The notes: generated by a model not told the origin, from the sequence alone. A stretch of DNA of 64,000 nucleotides from LMUY01 sp965199555 (GCA_965199555.1 CBDASJ010000024.1:124001-188000), one strand, 5' to 3'. Numbered from the stretch's first letter, positions 17,108 through 25,483 are shown. Made by a program: numbers and translations.

Positions 17108-19563
17108 GCAGTCATCCTCGACGTAGTTGCGGTGAGCGCCGCGCCGCCGAGCATCACCGGGATGTCGAGCCCTTGCCGCGCCATCTCCTCCAAATTCTCG
17201 CGCATCACCACGGTGGACTTCACCAGCAGCCCCGACATGCCGATGGCGTGCGCCCGGTGCTCCTTGGCGGCGGCGACCATGTCGGCAAGCGGCACCTTGA
17301 TGCCCAGATTGACCACCCGGTAGCCGTTATTGGTGAGGATGATGTCGACCAGGTTCTTGCCGATGTCGTGCACGTCCCCCTTTACGGTGGCTAGCACGAT
17401 GGTGCCTTTCTCCTGGCCCTCCACCCGCTCCATGTGCGGTTCCAGATGGGCGACGGCGGCCTTCATGGTTTCGGCGGATTGCAGCACGAAGGGAAGCTGC
17501 ATCTTGCCGGCGCCAAACAGCTCGCCCACCACCTTCATGCCGTCGAGCAGAATTTCGTTGATGATGCTCAGCGGCGGCAGCGTCTTCAACGCCTCGTCCA
17601 GCTCGTCGCCCAGGCCCTTGCGGTCGCCGTCGACGATGCGGTCCTTCAGCCGGCCTTCCACGGTGTCCGCACGCACCTTTTTGGTGGCGTCGGCCAGCTT
17701 GCGGTCGGCGAAGATCTCCAGCAGCTTTTGCAACGGGTCGTAGCCGTCGCGGCGGCGGTCGAAGATCAGATCCTCGCAGACCTGCACCTCCTCCGGTGCG
17801 ATCAGGTGCAGCGGCCGGATCTTCGACACGTGCACGATGGCGCCGGTCATCCCCGCGCGGACGGCGTGGTCCAGGAACACGCTGTTCAGCACCGCGCGTG
17901 CCGCGGCGTTCAGGCCGAAGGAGATGTTGGATAAGCCTAAGATGATTTGGACGTCCGGAAATTCCCGGCTGATCGCGGCGATGCCTTCCAGCGTCCATTG
18001 CCCCAGCTTGCGGTCGTCCTCGTTACCGGTGGCGATGGTGAAGGTCAGCGGGTCGATCATCAGATCGCTTTGCGGCAGGCCGTGCGTGTCGCAGGCGAAC
18101 GCCACCAGGCGGCGGGCGACCGCCAGTTTCTCTTCCGGCTTCTTGGCCATGCCGGTCTCGTCGATGGTCAGCGCGATCACGGCGGTGCCGAACTTCTTGG
18201 CCAGCACCAGCCGATCGGTGGCGGCGTGCTCGCCATCCTCGAAGTTGATGGAGTTGATGATCGGCTTGCCGCCATGCAGCTTCAGCGCCGACTCGATTAC
18301 GTTGGTTTCGGTGCTGTCGATCACCAACGGCGCGTTCACGCTGGAGGTGAAGCGGGTGATCACCTCGTTCATCTCGAACACCTCGTCGCGGCCGACGAAG
18401 GCGGTGCAGACGTCCAGGCTGTTGGAGCCTTCGCCCACCTGCTCGCGCCCGACGGACACGCAGCCGTCCCAGTCGCCTTTTTCCTGCAACTCGCGCCATT
18501 TCTTGGAGCCGTTGGCGTTGCAGCGCTCGCCGATGGAGAAATAGCTGTTCTCCTGCCGCAGCGCCGTTTGACCGTACAGGCTGGCGACTGCGGGTACCCA
18601 GTGATGGCTGCGCGCGACGGGCGCTGGGCGGTGGTCCGCGTGGCGGCGGAGCATCGCGTCCAGGGCGGCGATGTGCTCGATGGAGGTGCCGCAGCAGCCG
18701 CCCACCAGGTTCAACCCGTCTTCCAGCACGAAGCGCTCGACCCAACTGGCCATTTCCGGCGCGCCGAGCGGGTATTGCGTGGCGCCGTTCACCAGCTCCG
18801 GCAGGCCGGCATTGGGCTGCACGGACAGCAAGCCGGGCCAGTTGGCGGCCAGCCAGCGCACGTGCTCGCTCATTTCCTGCGGGCCGGTGGCGCAGTTCAG
18901 CCCGATCAGCGGTACGTCCAGCGCGTGCACCACCGTCGCGGCGGCGGCGATATCCGGGCCGACCAGCAGGGTGCCGGTGGTTTCCACCGTCACCTGCACG
19001 AAGATCGGCGTGTCGGTGCCGGCGGCGGCGCGGGCCAGCTTGGCACCGTTGACCGCGGCCTTGATCTGCAAGGTGTCCTGGCACGTCTCGATCAGGATCG
19101 CATCGACCCCGCCATCGATCAGCCCGGCGGATTGCTCTGCCAGGGCAGCTTCCAGCGGGTCGTAGGCGATGTTGCCGAGCGACGGCAGCTTGGTGCCCGG
19201 CCCGATCGAGCCGACCACCCAGCGGTGCCGCCCGTCGGCGAAGCTGTCGGCGGCCTCGCGCGCCAGCTCGGCGGCGACCTTGTTGATCTCGTGCGTGCGG
19301 TCCTGCAGGTCGAACTCGGCCAGGGTGATCGGGCTGCCGCCGAAGCTGTTGGTTTCCACCATGTCGGCGCCGGCCGCAAAGTAGCCGCGGTGGATTTCGC
19401 GCACCATGTCCGGCCGCGACAGGTTCAGCACCTCCGTGCAGTTTTCGCGGTTCCAGTAGTCCTTCTCGATGTCCAGGGTCAGCGCCTGCACGCGGCTGCC
19501 CATGCCGCCGTCGCACAGCAGCACACGGTCGCGCAGGGCGTCGAGCAGGTGGGGACGGGTCAT
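17044..19563 (-). CDS. metH: Methionine synthase, homocysteine-, folate- and cobalamin-binding modules (3' end frameshifted)
   Basis: This frame encodes the first three modules of cobalamin-dependent methionine synthase, which transfers methyl from methyl-tetrahydrofolate to homocysteine. The zinc/homocysteine barrel (to about residue 325) has the Cys of GLNCATGP and the GGCCGT pair. The pterin barrel includes FSIGERCNANGSKKWR and DSTETNVIESAL. The cap and B12 domain follow, with DVHDIGKNLV (the cobalamin-ligating DxHxxG). True homology stops at GGAALT; the last 28 residues are out of frame. The ATG has GAAGGAA upstream and overlaps the regulator's stop (ATGA). N- and C-terminal pieces together would give about 1161 residues, the normal length. 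Confidence 0.9.
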   Translation of the reverse strand: MTRPHLLDALRDRVLLCDGGMGSRVQALTLDIEKDYWNRENCTEVLNLSRPDMVREIHRGYFAAGADMVETNSFGGSPITLAEFDLQDRTHEINKVAAELAREAADSFADGRHRWVVGSIGPGTKLPSLGNIAYDPLEAALAEQSAGLIDGGVDAILIETCQDTLQIKAAVNGAKLARAAAGTDTPIFVQVTVETTGTLLVGPDIAAAATVVHALDVPLIGLNCATGPQEMSEHVRWLAANWPGLLSVQPNAGLPELVNGATQYPLGAPEMASWVERFVLEDGLNLVGGCCGTSIEHIAALDAMLRRHADHRPAPVARSHHWVPAVASLYGQTALRQENSYFSIGERCNANGSKKWRELQEKGDWDGCVSVGREQVGEGSNSLDVCTAFVGRDEVFEMNEVITRFTSSVNAPLVIDSTETNVIESALKLHGGKPIINSINFEDGEHAATDRLVLAKKFGTAVIALTIDETGMAKKPEEKLAVARRLVAFACDTHGLPQSDLMIDPLTFTIATGNEDDRKLGQWTLEGIAAISREFPDVQIILGLSNISFGLNAAARAVLNSVFLDHAVRAGMTGAIVHVSKIRPLHLIAPEEVQVCEDLIFDRRRDGYDPLQKLLEIFADRKLADATKKVRADTVEGRLKDRIVDGDRKGLGDELDEALKTLPPLSIINEILLDGMKVVGELFGAGKMQLPFVLQSAETMKAAVAHLEPHMERVEGQEKGTIVLATVKGDVHDIGKNLVDIILTNNGYRVVNLGIKVPLADMVAAAKEHRAHAIGMSGLLVKSTVVMRENLEEMARQGLDIPVMLGGAALTATTSRMTACNPMPAAGSPTPATRSMGCI
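17131..17132 (-). other. Frameshift site within metH (one G/C pair missing)
   Basis: On the coding strand the sequence reads CTCACCGCAACTACGTCGAG. Adding one C after CTCACC gives Leu-Thr-Arg-Asn-Tyr-Val-Glu, which joins the two metH frames through the conserved cobalamin-domain segment without any other change. The total span 16079-19563 is one base short of a multiple of three, as expected for a single deletion. The missing base falls in a C-run, a common place for sequencing error. Confidence 0.85.
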
Positions 19564-20516
19564 GCAAATTCCTTCAGGGTCGGCACGGAAAGCGAGGCTG
19601 CAACGGCGGCGGGTGCGGCAGGCCACAGGCGGACGGGCAGGGCGCCCGGCACGGTGACCGCGTCGCCGGGGGTGAGCCCTGCGTCCCCCATCAGCGCGGC
19701 GACCGTGGCGTCGTCGAAGCCGGGCCAGCGATGCGCCAGCCGTTCCGTCAGTTCGGCGCGGTCGTGCCGCAGCAGGTCCACGACCAGCAGCAGGCCGCCG
19801 GGCCGCAGCACGCGGGCCGCTTCCGCCAGGGCGGCGCGCGGGTCCTCGGCGTAATGCAGCACCATTTGCAGCACCACGGTGTCGAAGGCGCCGTCCGGCA
19901 TCGGCAGCCGGTACATGTCGGCCTGGCGCACGGCGCAATGGGCGAGGTCCGGCTTCGACAAGCGCGACCGGGCGAGCGCCAGCATGGCCCGGCTGGCATC
20001 GACGCCCAGGCCGCGGTCCACCCGCGACGCCAACCGCTCCAGCAGCCGGCCAGTGCCCGTGCCGATGTCCAGCAGCCGGCCGGGGTGTTCGCCCACCGCG
20101 TCCAGCACGGCCTGCTCGATCGCGTCGACCGGCAAGGCAAGCGCCTGCGCCTCGTCCCAGTCGGCACCCTGCTTGCGGAAGCTTTCCGAGGCGATCCGGG
20201 CGCGCTCCGCCAGCACGCGGGCGGCTTGCCGCCGGTCCGCTTCCAGCACCGGGTCCTCCGCGGGCAGCCGCGCCAGCAGGTCCCGCGTCAAGCCGGGGCC
20301 ATGCGGCAGGGTGAACCAGACATTGGCGCCTTCGCGAACCCGCTCCATCACGCCGGCCTCCACCAGGAGGCGCAGGTGGCGGGACAGGCGGGGCTGGGAT
20401 TGGCCGAGGATTTCGGTGAATTCCATCACGCAAAACGCGCCGCGGGCCGACAGCGCCAGCAGGCGCAACCGGGTGGGCTCGGCGCAGGCGCGAAGGGCAA
20501 GCAGCAGGGCGTCCAT
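19560..20516 (-). CDS. ArsR-type regulator fused to SAM-dependent methyltransferase domain
   Basis: A 318-residue fusion. Residues 1-75 are an ArsR winged helix (EPTRLRLLALSARGAFCVME then QSQPRLSRHLRLLVEAGV), without the usual metal cysteines. Residues about 130-270 are a class I methyltransferase fold with DIGTGTG at 150-156, GVDASRAMLALAR and VLRPGGLLLVVD. The methyltransferase half may act as an AdoMet or SAH sensor rather than an enzyme. Its stop overlaps the metH ATG (ATGA), and a 22-bp palindrome lies 12 bp upstream of its own start, so it probably controls itself and metH in response to methyl-cycle status. Confidence 0.88.
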   Translation of the reverse strand: MDALLLALRACAEPTRLRLLALSARGAFCVMEFTEILGQSQPRLSRHLRLLVEAGVMERVREGANVWFTLPHGPGLTRDLLARLPAEDPVLEADRRQAARVLAERARIASESFRKQGADWDEAQALALPVDAIEQAVLDAVGEHPGRLLDIGTGTGRLLERLASRVDRGLGVDASRAMLALARSRLSKPDLAHCAVRQADMYRLPMPDGAFDTVVLQMVLHYAEDPRAALAEAARVLRPGGLLLVVDLLRHDRAELTERLAHRWPGFDDATVAALMGDAGLTPGDAVTVPGALPVRLWPAAPAAVAASLSVPTLKEFA

Positions 20517-20528
20517 GCCGGTTGCTAT

Positions 20529-20550
20529 GACATAAAGATATCCTTATGTC
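20529..20550. promoter_or_regulatory. 22-bp palindromic operator between metH operon and mini-CobW gene
   Basis: GACATAA-AGATATCC-TTATGTC is symmetrical except at one base pair (positions 8 and 15 of 22). It is AT-rich inside GC-rich DNA and sits 12 bp before the ArsR-methyltransferase start, in the divergent region, overlapping the 5' end of the plus-strand gene. Position and form suit an ArsR-family dimer site giving autoregulation, and possibly shared control of both directions. Confidence 0.75.
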
Positions 20551-20839
20551 TAGCTGCATGACGATGTTCGTGGATGCCCGCATTCCGGTGGTGTTCGGGG
20601 CCGAGCCGTGCGGCACCGATGCCGTGCTGGTCCCGACGGACGCGGCCGTCCACGTCGCGGGCTGCCTGTGCTGCGTGGCCCGCTCCCCGGACGCCGCCGG
20701 GCTGGACCGGCTGTTCCTGGACCGGGTGCGGGGCACCGTGCCCTGGTTCACCCGCGTGGTGGTCGCGTCGGAGCCCGCCGGGTTGCGCGCGGCGATCCTG
20801 TCCGACCCCGTCTTGTCGGCGCGGTATCGCCTTGGTTGA
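20546..20839 (+). CDS. Truncated CobW/COG0523-like protein without a P-loop
   Basis: A 97-residue frame. Residues 39-43 are GCLCC, the metal-binding CxCC signature of COG0523 G3E GTPases. The stretch VVVASEPAGLRAAILSDPVLSARYRL matches the following GTPase segment ('..E..G..DP...L..DP.....Y.L'). The N-terminus begins like CobW (ARIPVVFGAE) but has no Walker A (GxxGxGKT), and the spacing to GCLCC is about half of normal. The frame ends right after RYRL. It may be a compact metal-binding derivative or a remnant. ATGs at 20546, 20558 and 20564 are all possible; none has a good ribosome site. It diverges from the metH operon over the palindrome. Confidence 0.6.
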   Translation: MSSCMTMFVDARIPVVFGAEPCGTDAVLVPTDAAVHVAGCLCCVARSPDAAGLDRLFLDRVRGTVPWFTRVVVASEPAGLRAAILSDPVLSARYRLG

Positions 20840-20873
20840 TGTTTTCAGCCACGCCGTCGATTAGGGTTGCGGC

Positions 20874-21461
20874 ATGTCCCACGCTCGCGCCGCCGTGCCA
20901 CCTATGTCAGTTGCCGAGTTCGACGCCTTCCTGGAGGCGGAGCCGGATAGCGATCTGAACTGGGAGTTGGTCGACGGCCAAATCCTGGCAATGACCAACC
21001 CGAACGATGATCACGGGCAGTTGGCCATGACGCTCGGCGCGGCGCTCCGCGGCGCGGCAGATGCGCATGGCTGCCGAGTCAACATCGGCGGCATCCGCGT
21101 TCAGGCGTCCGACGATGGAAATGGCCTGGACAAGACGATCCCCGACATCACGGTGCGTTGCGGCGCTCGCCTCGGCCGGAACTGGATCACCGACCCGGTC
21201 ATCATCGTCGAAATCCTGTCACCCTCGACCATGGATTTCGACCGGGGTGCTAAGCTGGAGTTCTACAAATCGTTGGCGACGCTGACGGACATCGTCATCA
21301 TCTACCAGGATCAGATGCGGGTGGAGCATTACCGCAGGACAGATGACGGCTGGGCCATGACCCCGCTGACGCTGGCCACCGACGAACTGGTCGTGACGAG
21401 ACTGACATTCGCCATAGGCCTATCCGCGCTTTATGTCGGGACCGCACTCGCGCAGGGTTAG
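20874..21461 (+). CDS. Uma2 family (DUF820) endonuclease-like protein
   Basis: A 195-residue Uma2 protein of the PD-(D/E)xK fold. Visible are the N-terminal MSVAEFDAFLEAE, NWELVDGQILAM, the acidic core KTIPDITVRCG then IIVEILSPSTMDFDRGAKLE, and a lysine/tyrosine helix. These proteins are abundant in cyanobacteria and some proteobacteria; they are predicted nucleases with unclear roles. The ATG has TAGGG upstream. It converges with the acetyltransferase gene, sharing the last four bases. Confidence 0.85.
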   Translation: MSHARAAVPPMSVAEFDAFLEAEPDSDLNWELVDGQILAMTNPNDDHGQLAMTLGAALRGAADAHGCRVNIGGIRVQASDDGNGLDKTIPDITVRCGARLGRNWITDPVIIVEILSPSTMDFDRGAKLEFYKSLATLTDIVIIYQDQMRVEHYRRTDDGWAMTPLTLATDELVVTRLTFAIGLSALYVGTALAQG

Positions 21462-22621
21462 GCTTCGTCCGCCTTGCGGTAGGGCGAGAACTCCGCTTCC
21501 AACTCCTGCATGCCCGCCAGCACGGCCGCGCGCTCCCGGCGGAGGAAGTCGTCGACGGCGCGGCTCAGCCCGGCATGGCTCAGCCAATGCGCGGAATAGG
21601 TCGGCTTGGGCAGATAGCCGCGCTGGATCTTGTGCTGGCCTTGCGCGCCGGCCTCCACCCGCGACAGCCCGTGCTCGATCGCGAAGTCGATCGCGCGGTA
21701 ATAGCAAAGCTCGAAATGCAGGAACGGCCAGTCCCCCTTGCAACCCCAATTGCGGCCGTACAGCGCGTCCCGGCCCATCAGGTTCAGCGCGCCCGCCACC
21801 GGCTCGCCGCCGTGCTCGGCCAGCATGAGCACCACCCGGTCGCCCAGCCGATCGCCGAGCATGCCGAAGAACCGCTTGGTCAGGTAGGCGCTGCCCCATT
21901 TCCGGTCCACCGTGGACTGGTAGAAGCGATAGAACGCGTCCCACTCGCGCCGGCCGATCTCCGACCCGCGCAAGGTGCGGAACACCAGCCCGGCGCCGTT
22001 CGCGTCCCGCCGTTCCCGCCGCAGCACCTTGCGCTTGCGGGACGACAGCGCGCCGAGGAAATCGTCGAAGCTGCCGTAGCTGGCGTTTTCCCAATGGTAT
22101 TGCTGCCCCAGACGCTGCAACCAGCCGGCGCGGCCCAGTGCGTCGTACTCGGCCTCCGTGCAGAACGTCGCGTGCACGCCCGACAGCTTCAACTCGCCGC
22201 AAGCCTGCACCAGGGCCTGCGCCATCGCCTCGGGCGGCACGCCGCTGTCCGGCCGGCACAGCAGGCGCGGCCCCGGCACCGGGGAAAACGGCACCGCCAC
22301 CTGCAGCTTGGGGTAGTAATCGCCGCCCGCCTGCTCGAACGCGTTAGCCCAGCCATGGTCGAACACGTATTCGCCGTAGCTGTTGGACTTGGCGTACATC
22401 GGGGCCGCCGCCAGCAACTGCCCGCTCTCGTCCCGCAGCGCCGCGTGTTGCGGCAACCAGCCGGTGCGCGGTCCGGCGGACCCGCTATCCTCCACGGCCG
22501 ACAGGAAGGCGTGGCTAACGAACGGGTTGTCGTCGCCGGCGCAGGCATCCCATTCCGCCGGCTCGATCGACGCGATCGACGGATGCAGCGAAAGCGTGAA
22601 CTGGGGCGAGCCGTCGGGCAT
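21458..22621 (-). CDS. COG3146 (DUF482) GNAT-superfamily acyltransferase
   Basis: A 387-residue protein of the COG3146 group: tandem GNAT-like folds related to FemAB/BioF2-type acyltransferases. Characteristic segments are the opening SIASIEPAEWDACAGDDNPF, VSHAFLSAVEDSGS, the basic SSRKRKVLRRERRDA, and the C-terminal FELCYYRAIDFAIEHGLSRV-EAGAQG.HKIQRGYLP. The biochemical role is undefined; the FemAB relation suggests transfer of an acyl or aminoacyl group. It precedes ridA on the minus strand by 42 bp on the downstream side. Confidence 0.87.
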   Translation of the reverse strand: MPDGSPQFTLSLHPSIASIEPAEWDACAGDDNPFVSHAFLSAVEDSGSAGPRTGWLPQHAALRDESGQLLAAAPMYAKSNSYGEYVFDHGWANAFEQAGGDYYPKLQVAVPFSPVPGPRLLCRPDSGVPPEAMAQALVQACGELKLSGVHATFCTEAEYDALGRAGWLQRLGQQYHWENASYGSFDDFLGALSSRKRKVLRRERRDANGAGLVFRTLRGSEIGRREWDAFYRFYQSTVDRKWGSAYLTKRFFGMLGDRLGDRVVLMLAEHGGEPVAGALNLMGRDALYGRNWGCKGDWPFLHFELCYYRAIDFAIEHGLSRVEAGAQGQHKIQRGYLPKPTYSAHWLSHAGLSRAVDDFLRRERAAVLAGMQELEAEFSPYRKADEA

Positions 22622-22663
22622 GGCCGATCATATGGCGGCGCAGCAAAGCGCCGCCAGTGTCGA

Positions 22664-23128
22664 TTACCGGACGGCGAACATCCCCTCGACCTCCACCGCC
22701 GCGTCACCCGGCAGCGCCGGCACGCCGATGGTCGACCGCGCGTGCCGCCCCGCCTCGCCGAACACCGCCACCGCCAGATCGGACGCGCCGTTCATCACCA
22801 GGGCGTGCTGGCTGAAGCCCGGCGGGCTGGCGATGAAGCCGCCCAGCCGCACCACGCGCACCACGCGGTCCAGGTCGCCGTCGCAGGCGGCGCGCAGGTG
22901 CACCAGCACGTTGACCAGACAAAGCCGGGCCGCTTCCTGCCCCTGCTCCACCGATACGCCCTCACCCAGCTTGCCGGTGAAGGCGATGGTGCCGTCGCGG
23001 GCGGGCACCTGGCCGGACACCACCACCAGGTCACCGGTGCGGACGAAGGGCACGTAGTTGGCCATGGGCGCCATGGGCTGCGGCAGGGTGATGCCCAGCT
23101 CCGCCAGGCGAGCTTCGACCGCGCCCAT
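22664..23128 (-). CDS. RidA family (YjgF/YER057c/UK114) protein
   Basis: A 154-residue RidA-fold protein of the longer subgroup (opening EARLAELGITLPQPMAPMAN). Conserved parts are DLVVVSGQVPARDG, EQGQEAARLCLVNVLVHLRA and the C-terminal RSTIGVPALPGDAAVEVEG, with the Arg that binds the carboxylate in active RidA. Such proteins deaminate reactive enamine/imine intermediates. The ATG shares one base with the stop of the NrdJ-like gene (TGATG), so the two are co-translated. Confidence 0.92.
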   Translation of the reverse strand: MGAVEARLAELGITLPQPMAPMANYVPFVRTGDLVVVSGQVPARDGTIAFTGKLGEGVSVEQGQEAARLCLVNVLVHLRAACDGDLDRVVRVVRLGGFIASPPGFSQHALVMNGASDLAVAVFGEAGRHARSTIGVPALPGDAAVEVEGMFAVR

Positions 23129-24582
23129 CAGCCGGCAACCAGGCGCAAGGCGACGCGGGCACGGCGGCGCGGCAGGTCCAAGGGCAACAAGGGCGATTCC
23201 TCCGGTTGGGGCGGTGCTTCGGACTCGTCCGCGGGCACGGTGCGGCCAAGATAGCTCGCGGCCAGAGACCGGGCCACATAATCGGGAATGGAACTGGCGC
23301 GGTCCACCGCCGCGTCGCCTTCCACCGCGCCGGCCGGGGCGAAGCGGGCGTGGGCCAGCGCGTCCACATAGGCGTCCAGCGGCGTGCCATGCTGCAACCC
23401 GACGGACAGCGCAGCGGCGAACGCGTCGGCCAGGCCACGCACGGCCGCCCCTTCCCGCGGCAGCGCCAGCCCGATCTCGCCCAGCCGGCCATCCGCGTAT
23501 TCGCCGGTGCGCAGGAACACCCGGTGTCCGCCCACCGCGGCCTTCTGCGTGTAGCCGCGGCGGCGCGCGGGCAGTTCCTCGCGCCGGGCGTCGTTGGCCG
23601 GCGACGGGGCAGGGACCGGGCGGGGCGGCATCGCGTGCAGCAGCGGGGCGACCGCATCGTGCATGGCGGCATGGTCCGCCACCGTGGCCACCGGCACCAC
23701 CGCCTCCCCAGCCAAGGCCGCCGCCAGCGCCGCGTCCTGGGAGATGCCGCGTGCGGTCAGCCACGCCCGGGTGGCGCGCAGCAGCCCGTTGGCGCCGACC
23801 GGGGCGAAGGCGGGGGCGATGCCGCCGGTTTCCACCCCCAGCAACGCGTCCGCCGCGCTGGGCGCCAGGATGGCCGTGCCCGGGCGCGCGCCGCCGCTGC
23901 GCATCGCCGCCAAGCGCGCCGACGCGGCCGCCATCGCCAGGCCGGGCACCGCGCAACGCTCGGGCGCCGCGGGCCAGGCCGGGATCGCGGCCAGCAAGTC
24001 CAGTTGCGGCCCGGCCAGCACCGCGTCCACCCGGCCGCGCAGCACGCCCGCCAGGCAAGCGGCCACGTCGCGGGCGGGCTTGCTGGCGTAGTCCAGGCCA
24101 AGCGCGGCGAGCAGGCCGGCGAGGTCCGCCATGGCCACGGCATAGCGCGCCGCCTGCGGGGCCAGCAGGTGCAGCGCCTGCGCCGCGTCGGTCGCCGCCT
24201 GGGCAAACGCGTCCACGTCGAACCCGGCCGACGCGTCGTGGAAGGCGGGCAGGTTCAGCGTGAAGCCCGGCACCTCGCCGGGCGTGCCGCGCCAAACCCC
24301 TTCCGTCGGCGCCGCGCGGCGCAGCAGCAGCAGGGCGTGCAACCGTTCGGGCAGGCCGGCGATCCCCGCGTCCCGCGCACGCAGCGCCACGGGCATGATC
24401 CAGGACTGCGCCAGCGCCGGCAGCGACACGCGGGCCGAGCCGGGCGCCAAGGCACACACCGCAGCCGCCGCGGCGTCGTCCCACGCGGCCGGCAGGCGGA
24501 CGGGGCGGCTCGGTGCGTCAGGGTCGGCCGCCGCCTCCGTTTGCCGCAGCCGCACGCCCTGCCAGGTCCGATCGGTTTTCAT
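23128..24582 (-). CDS. NrdJ-derived protein with C-terminal TSCPD domain, catalytic barrel reduced
   Basis: A 484-residue protein. The last 130 residues match the C-terminus of class II ribonucleotide reductase NrdJ: RRRGYTQKAAVGGHRVFLRT, a TSCPD segment (EIGLALPREGAAVRGLADAF), GLQHGTPLDAYVDALAHARF and SIPDYVARSLAASYLGR. Shorter colinear echoes occur earlier (ADLAGLLAALGLDYASKPAR), but the NrdJ radical-site and cysteine motifs are not found and the protein is less than half of NrdJ length. It is therefore unlikely to reduce ribonucleotides. The ATG at 24582 precedes TWQGVRLR; the ribosome site is weak, and an ATG at 24624 is possible. It is co-translated with ridA. Confidence 0.75.
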   Translation of the reverse strand: MKTDRTWQGVRLRQTEAAADPDAPSRPVRLPAAWDDAAAAAVCALAPGSARVSLPALAQSWIMPVALRARDAGIAGLPERLHALLLLRRAAPTEGVWRGTPGEVPGFTLNLPAFHDASAGFDVDAFAQAATDAAQALHLLAPQAARYAVAMADLAGLLAALGLDYASKPARDVAACLAGVLRGRVDAVLAGPQLDLLAAIPAWPAAPERCAVPGLAMAAASARLAAMRSGGARPGTAILAPSAADALLGVETGGIAPAFAPVGANGLLRATRAWLTARGISQDAALAAALAGEAVVPVATVADHAAMHDAVAPLLHAMPPRPVPAPSPANDARREELPARRRGYTQKAAVGGHRVFLRTGEYADGRLGEIGLALPREGAAVRGLADAFAAALSVGLQHGTPLDAYVDALAHARFAPAGAVEGDAAVDRASSIPDYVARSLAASYLGRTVPADESEAPPQPEESPLLPLDLPRRRARVALRLVAG

Positions 24583-24700
24583 GCCGGCAAGGTAGACCGA
24601 GGTCGGCGTGGCGAGAAGCCGCATTTTGCGTCCGGCTGGGTTGCTACCACAAAATACGGTGTGCAACCGCAGTCTGATGCAAGCCGCCGTCCCGCCCTGA

Positions 24701-25483
24701 TTAGTGCTCGTCCCCCATGGCCCAGATCATGGAAAGCACCTGTTCGCGGGCGGCCACGAAGTCGGCGCGGCTCTTGACCACGCGAATGCCCTCATCGGCG
24801 TGGTCGCGGGCGAAGGGCATGGCGAGGCGTGCGACGATGCGGCCTGGGCGGGGCGACATCACGACCACTTCCGTGCCGAGGTAGACCGCCTCCTCGACGG
24901 AATGGGTGATGAACACCACCGTCATGCCGGTGCGGCGCCAAACCGCGTGCAGTTCCTCCTGCATGCGCTCGCGCGTCAGGGCGTCCAGCGCGCCGAACGG
25001 CTCGTCCATCAGCAGCACCTTGGGCTCATTGCAGAGCGCCCGCGCAATGGCGAGCCGCTGCTGCATGCCGCCGGACAATTCATAGGGGTAGCGGTCGCGA
25101 AACTCCCACAGCCCGGTGGTGCGAAGCCATTGTTCGACGCGTTGCCCGGCGGGCGCGGCGGCTTGGCCGGCCATGCGCGGGCCGAACCCGGCATTGGCGG
25201 CCACGGTGAGCCAGGGGAACAGCGCCGGCTGTTGGAACACCACCCCGCGCTCCGGCCCGGGGCCGGTGACGGGCCGGCCGTCCACGGACACGACCCCGGT
25301 GGTGGGCGGCAGGAAGCCGGCCAGCGTCTGCATCATCGTGGTCTTGCCGCAGCCGGACGGGCCGACGATGCAAACGAAGTCGCCCCGGGCGAAGCCGAAA
25401 TCCGCCCGTTCCAGCGCGCGCACCACCGACGCCCCGGTGCCGTAACGGACCGAGACGTCGTCGAATTGGACGAAGGCGGTCAA
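24701..25483 (-). CDS. ABC transporter ATP-binding protein, NitT/TauT type
   Basis: A 260-residue ATPase of the taurine/nitrate/sulfonate class. Walker A is GPSGCGKTT, the Q-loop GVVFQQPALFPWLTV, the signature LSGGMQQRLAIARAL, Walker B VLLMDEPFGALD, and the switch His is in VVFITHSVEEAVYL. The start is a TTG that overlaps the stop of the substrate-binding gene (TTGA), which decides the start over longer in-frame options. It is the last gene of a four-gene importer operon. Confidence 0.93.
   Translation of the reverse strand: MTAFVQFDDVSVRYGTGASVVRALERADFGFARGDFVCIVGPSGCGKTTMMQTLAGFLPPTTGVVSVDGRPVTGPGPERGVVFQQPALFPWLTVAANAGFGPRMAGQAAAPAGQRVEQWLRTTGLWEFRDRYPYELSGGMQQRLAIARALCNEPKVLLMDEPFGALDALTRERMQEELHAVWRRTGMTVVFITHSVEEAVYLGTEVVVMSPRPGRIVARLAMPFARDHADEGIRVVKSRADFVAAREQVLSMIWAMGDEH

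Noticed and set aside
17947..19854. 635-codon plus-strand frame opposite metH
   Set aside because: Antisense shadow of a conserved gene; composition is low-complexity and no start signal is present.
19564..20560. SAM or cobalamin riboswitch ahead of metH
   Set aside because: metH starts inside the end of the regulator gene and the regulator's own leader is only a few bases beyond the palindrome, so there is no room for a riboswitch.
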